Below the pieces are notes generated by a model. The model was not told where the DNA came from, ran no database searches, and saw nothing but the letters and a program-made list of their open reading frames with translations. This document shows, one piece after another, positions 63,501 to 64,000 of a DNA stretch of 64,000 nt. Origin of the DNA: Acanthaster planci (taxonomy: Eukaryota; Echinodermata; Asteroidea; Valvatida; Acanthasteridae). The position numbers were made by a program, and so were the translations under genes. The stretch is taken from the NCBI RefSeq assembly GCF_001949145.1, contig NW_019091363.1, positions 2,700,902 to 2,764,901 on the forward strand, given 5' to 3'. Numbering within the stretch: the first letter of the stretch is position 1; every line of letters starts with the position of its first letter.

Positions 63501-64000
63501 ACTTGACCGTGTTCCAAAAACCAAAAGGTTTAATTCATCAGTACACTTGTGTGACCTCTTGACTTGAGTGTTTGATTTTGAGTATGCACAGCTGAAATAA
63601 AATGATCATCAGTACCACTTTATAGGACAACTGACTGAGCTCTTGTGCGGGAAATTAAGGGAAGTGATAAGATAATGGTGTAAAAGTTTCTGTGTACCAA
63701 TCCAAACATTCCGGCCCCCTCCCCCAAAACTTTGTATAAATTTCAATTGATATACATGTATTTCAGGGCTTAGTTGTTTTGGGAATTGTATGTTCTGGTT
63801 TGGAGTCAAGTGCATGCATCCATGTGTCCTGTACACACTTTTTTCTTTCTTTCTCAAGCTGTTTTTTGGTGGGGAGGTTACTTCAATGGGCAAATCTACA
63901 TGGACCTTGTACACATTGTAATTTGCTCTGAGCAGGAACAAAAGAGGGCGTGTTTTATAAATGAAATTGATAGTCATTTGGTACGCATTCACCGCATAGG
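59347..64000 (+). CDS. CFAP97: CFAP97-like ciliary protein (KIAA1430/Hemingway family), 3' partial
   Basis: Exon 1 (59347-60549) encodes 401 residues and exon 2 (61673-61814) a further 47 plus one base; the rest is beyond secure reach or off the edge. The protein starts MDPDGTPEPIDFDFFAEDDG, has a long Ser/Asp/Arg-rich, probably disordered middle (SESPLANSGRTRPESAGS; SSSSKSEHSDSYTSVSDSDS), then the CFAP97 domain from about residue 340: QIDRENQRLLQKILQRPKSG, SHSAIRRQREQQKIEMENM, KILERIEAARASSTVRRDK, LLQDHSKQMKYAAQVSK. The DRENQRLL..IL and RQREQ..IE.EN cores are the hallmark of the family. Members act in the axoneme of motile cilia and sperm flagella. Start: ATG at 59347 begins the acidic N-terminus; the frame is open further 5' (to 59206), but that stretch is Arg/Phe-rich and looks like leader. 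Confidence 0.88.
61673..61814 (+). CDS. CFAP97: CFAP97 exon 2
   Basis: Acceptor atcattttctcacag, then KILERIEAARASSTVRRDKL to SVRPHSSKLS, and donor TCCG|GTAAGA in phase 1. It continues the family domain directly after MENM of exon 1, confirming the splice. Confidence 0.88.
61815..64000 (+). other. CFAP97 intron(s), right edge of window
   Basis: One weak candidate exon (62496-62588) is discussed separately. Otherwise I see AT-rich intron with TACATGTA clusters (62784-62862) and no RNA gene. Confidence 0.5.

Noticed and set aside
1-64000. CRISPR arrays, operons, phage or integron structures
   Set aside because: None seen; gene structure is spliced and eukaryotic throughout.

Overview
The window is animal nuclear DNA, AT-rich and intron-rich, with no sign of a prokaryotic or viral genome. 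The two recognisable genes are a TRIM2/TRIM3-type RING/B-box/filamin/NHL protein and a CFAP97-type ciliary protein. With a CR1/L2-like LINE relic, tRNA-derived SINE relics, several small inverted-repeat DNA transposons and a striking abundance of the palindrome TACATGTA, they suggest an invertebrate (perhaps an invertebrate deuterostome such as an echinoderm, hemichordate or amphioxus). The species cannot be fixed from sequence alone. A run of Ns at 47879-48255 is an assembly gap.

Layout. (1) 1-4164: the last six coding exons, plus strand, of a coiled-coil protein whose 5' end lies left of the window. Its introns hold an inverted pair of a ~430-460 bp repeat, a perfect 36-bp tandem duplication and the 3' end of a non-LTR retrotransposon. 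(2) 4165-29762: 3' flank and a long gene-poor stretch with a LINE 3' tail, tRNA-like relics, three small inverted-repeat elements, a perfect 24-bp palindrome, one candidate noncoding or terminal exon (13768-14013) and a diverged tandem repeat (about 27990-28530). (3) 29763-33985: a complete TRIM2/3-like coding region in four exons (737 codons), probably followed by a ~2.8 kb 3'UTR to about 36790 that contains a TTAA-flanked MITE. (4) 36800-59200: intergenic DNA with a CpG-rich, promoter-like island (41380-41720), a degraded minus-strand ORF, the assembly gap, more MITEs and three candidate minus-strand exons (52116-55228) of an unrecognised gene. (5) 59347-64000: 5' part of a plus-strand CFAP97 gene running off the right edge. 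An X-box-like RFX site and a perfect DR1 nuclear-receptor motif lie just upstream of its ATG.

The genes do not form a pathway. TRIM2/3 is a cytoplasmic E3 ubiquitin ligase, CFAP97 belongs to the cilium/axoneme, and the first gene is an unnamed coiled-coil protein. Coding calls rest on intact reading frames joined by canonical splice sites with matching phase, plus recognisable domains. Repeat calls rest on terminal inverted repeats, target-site duplications or second copies within the window.
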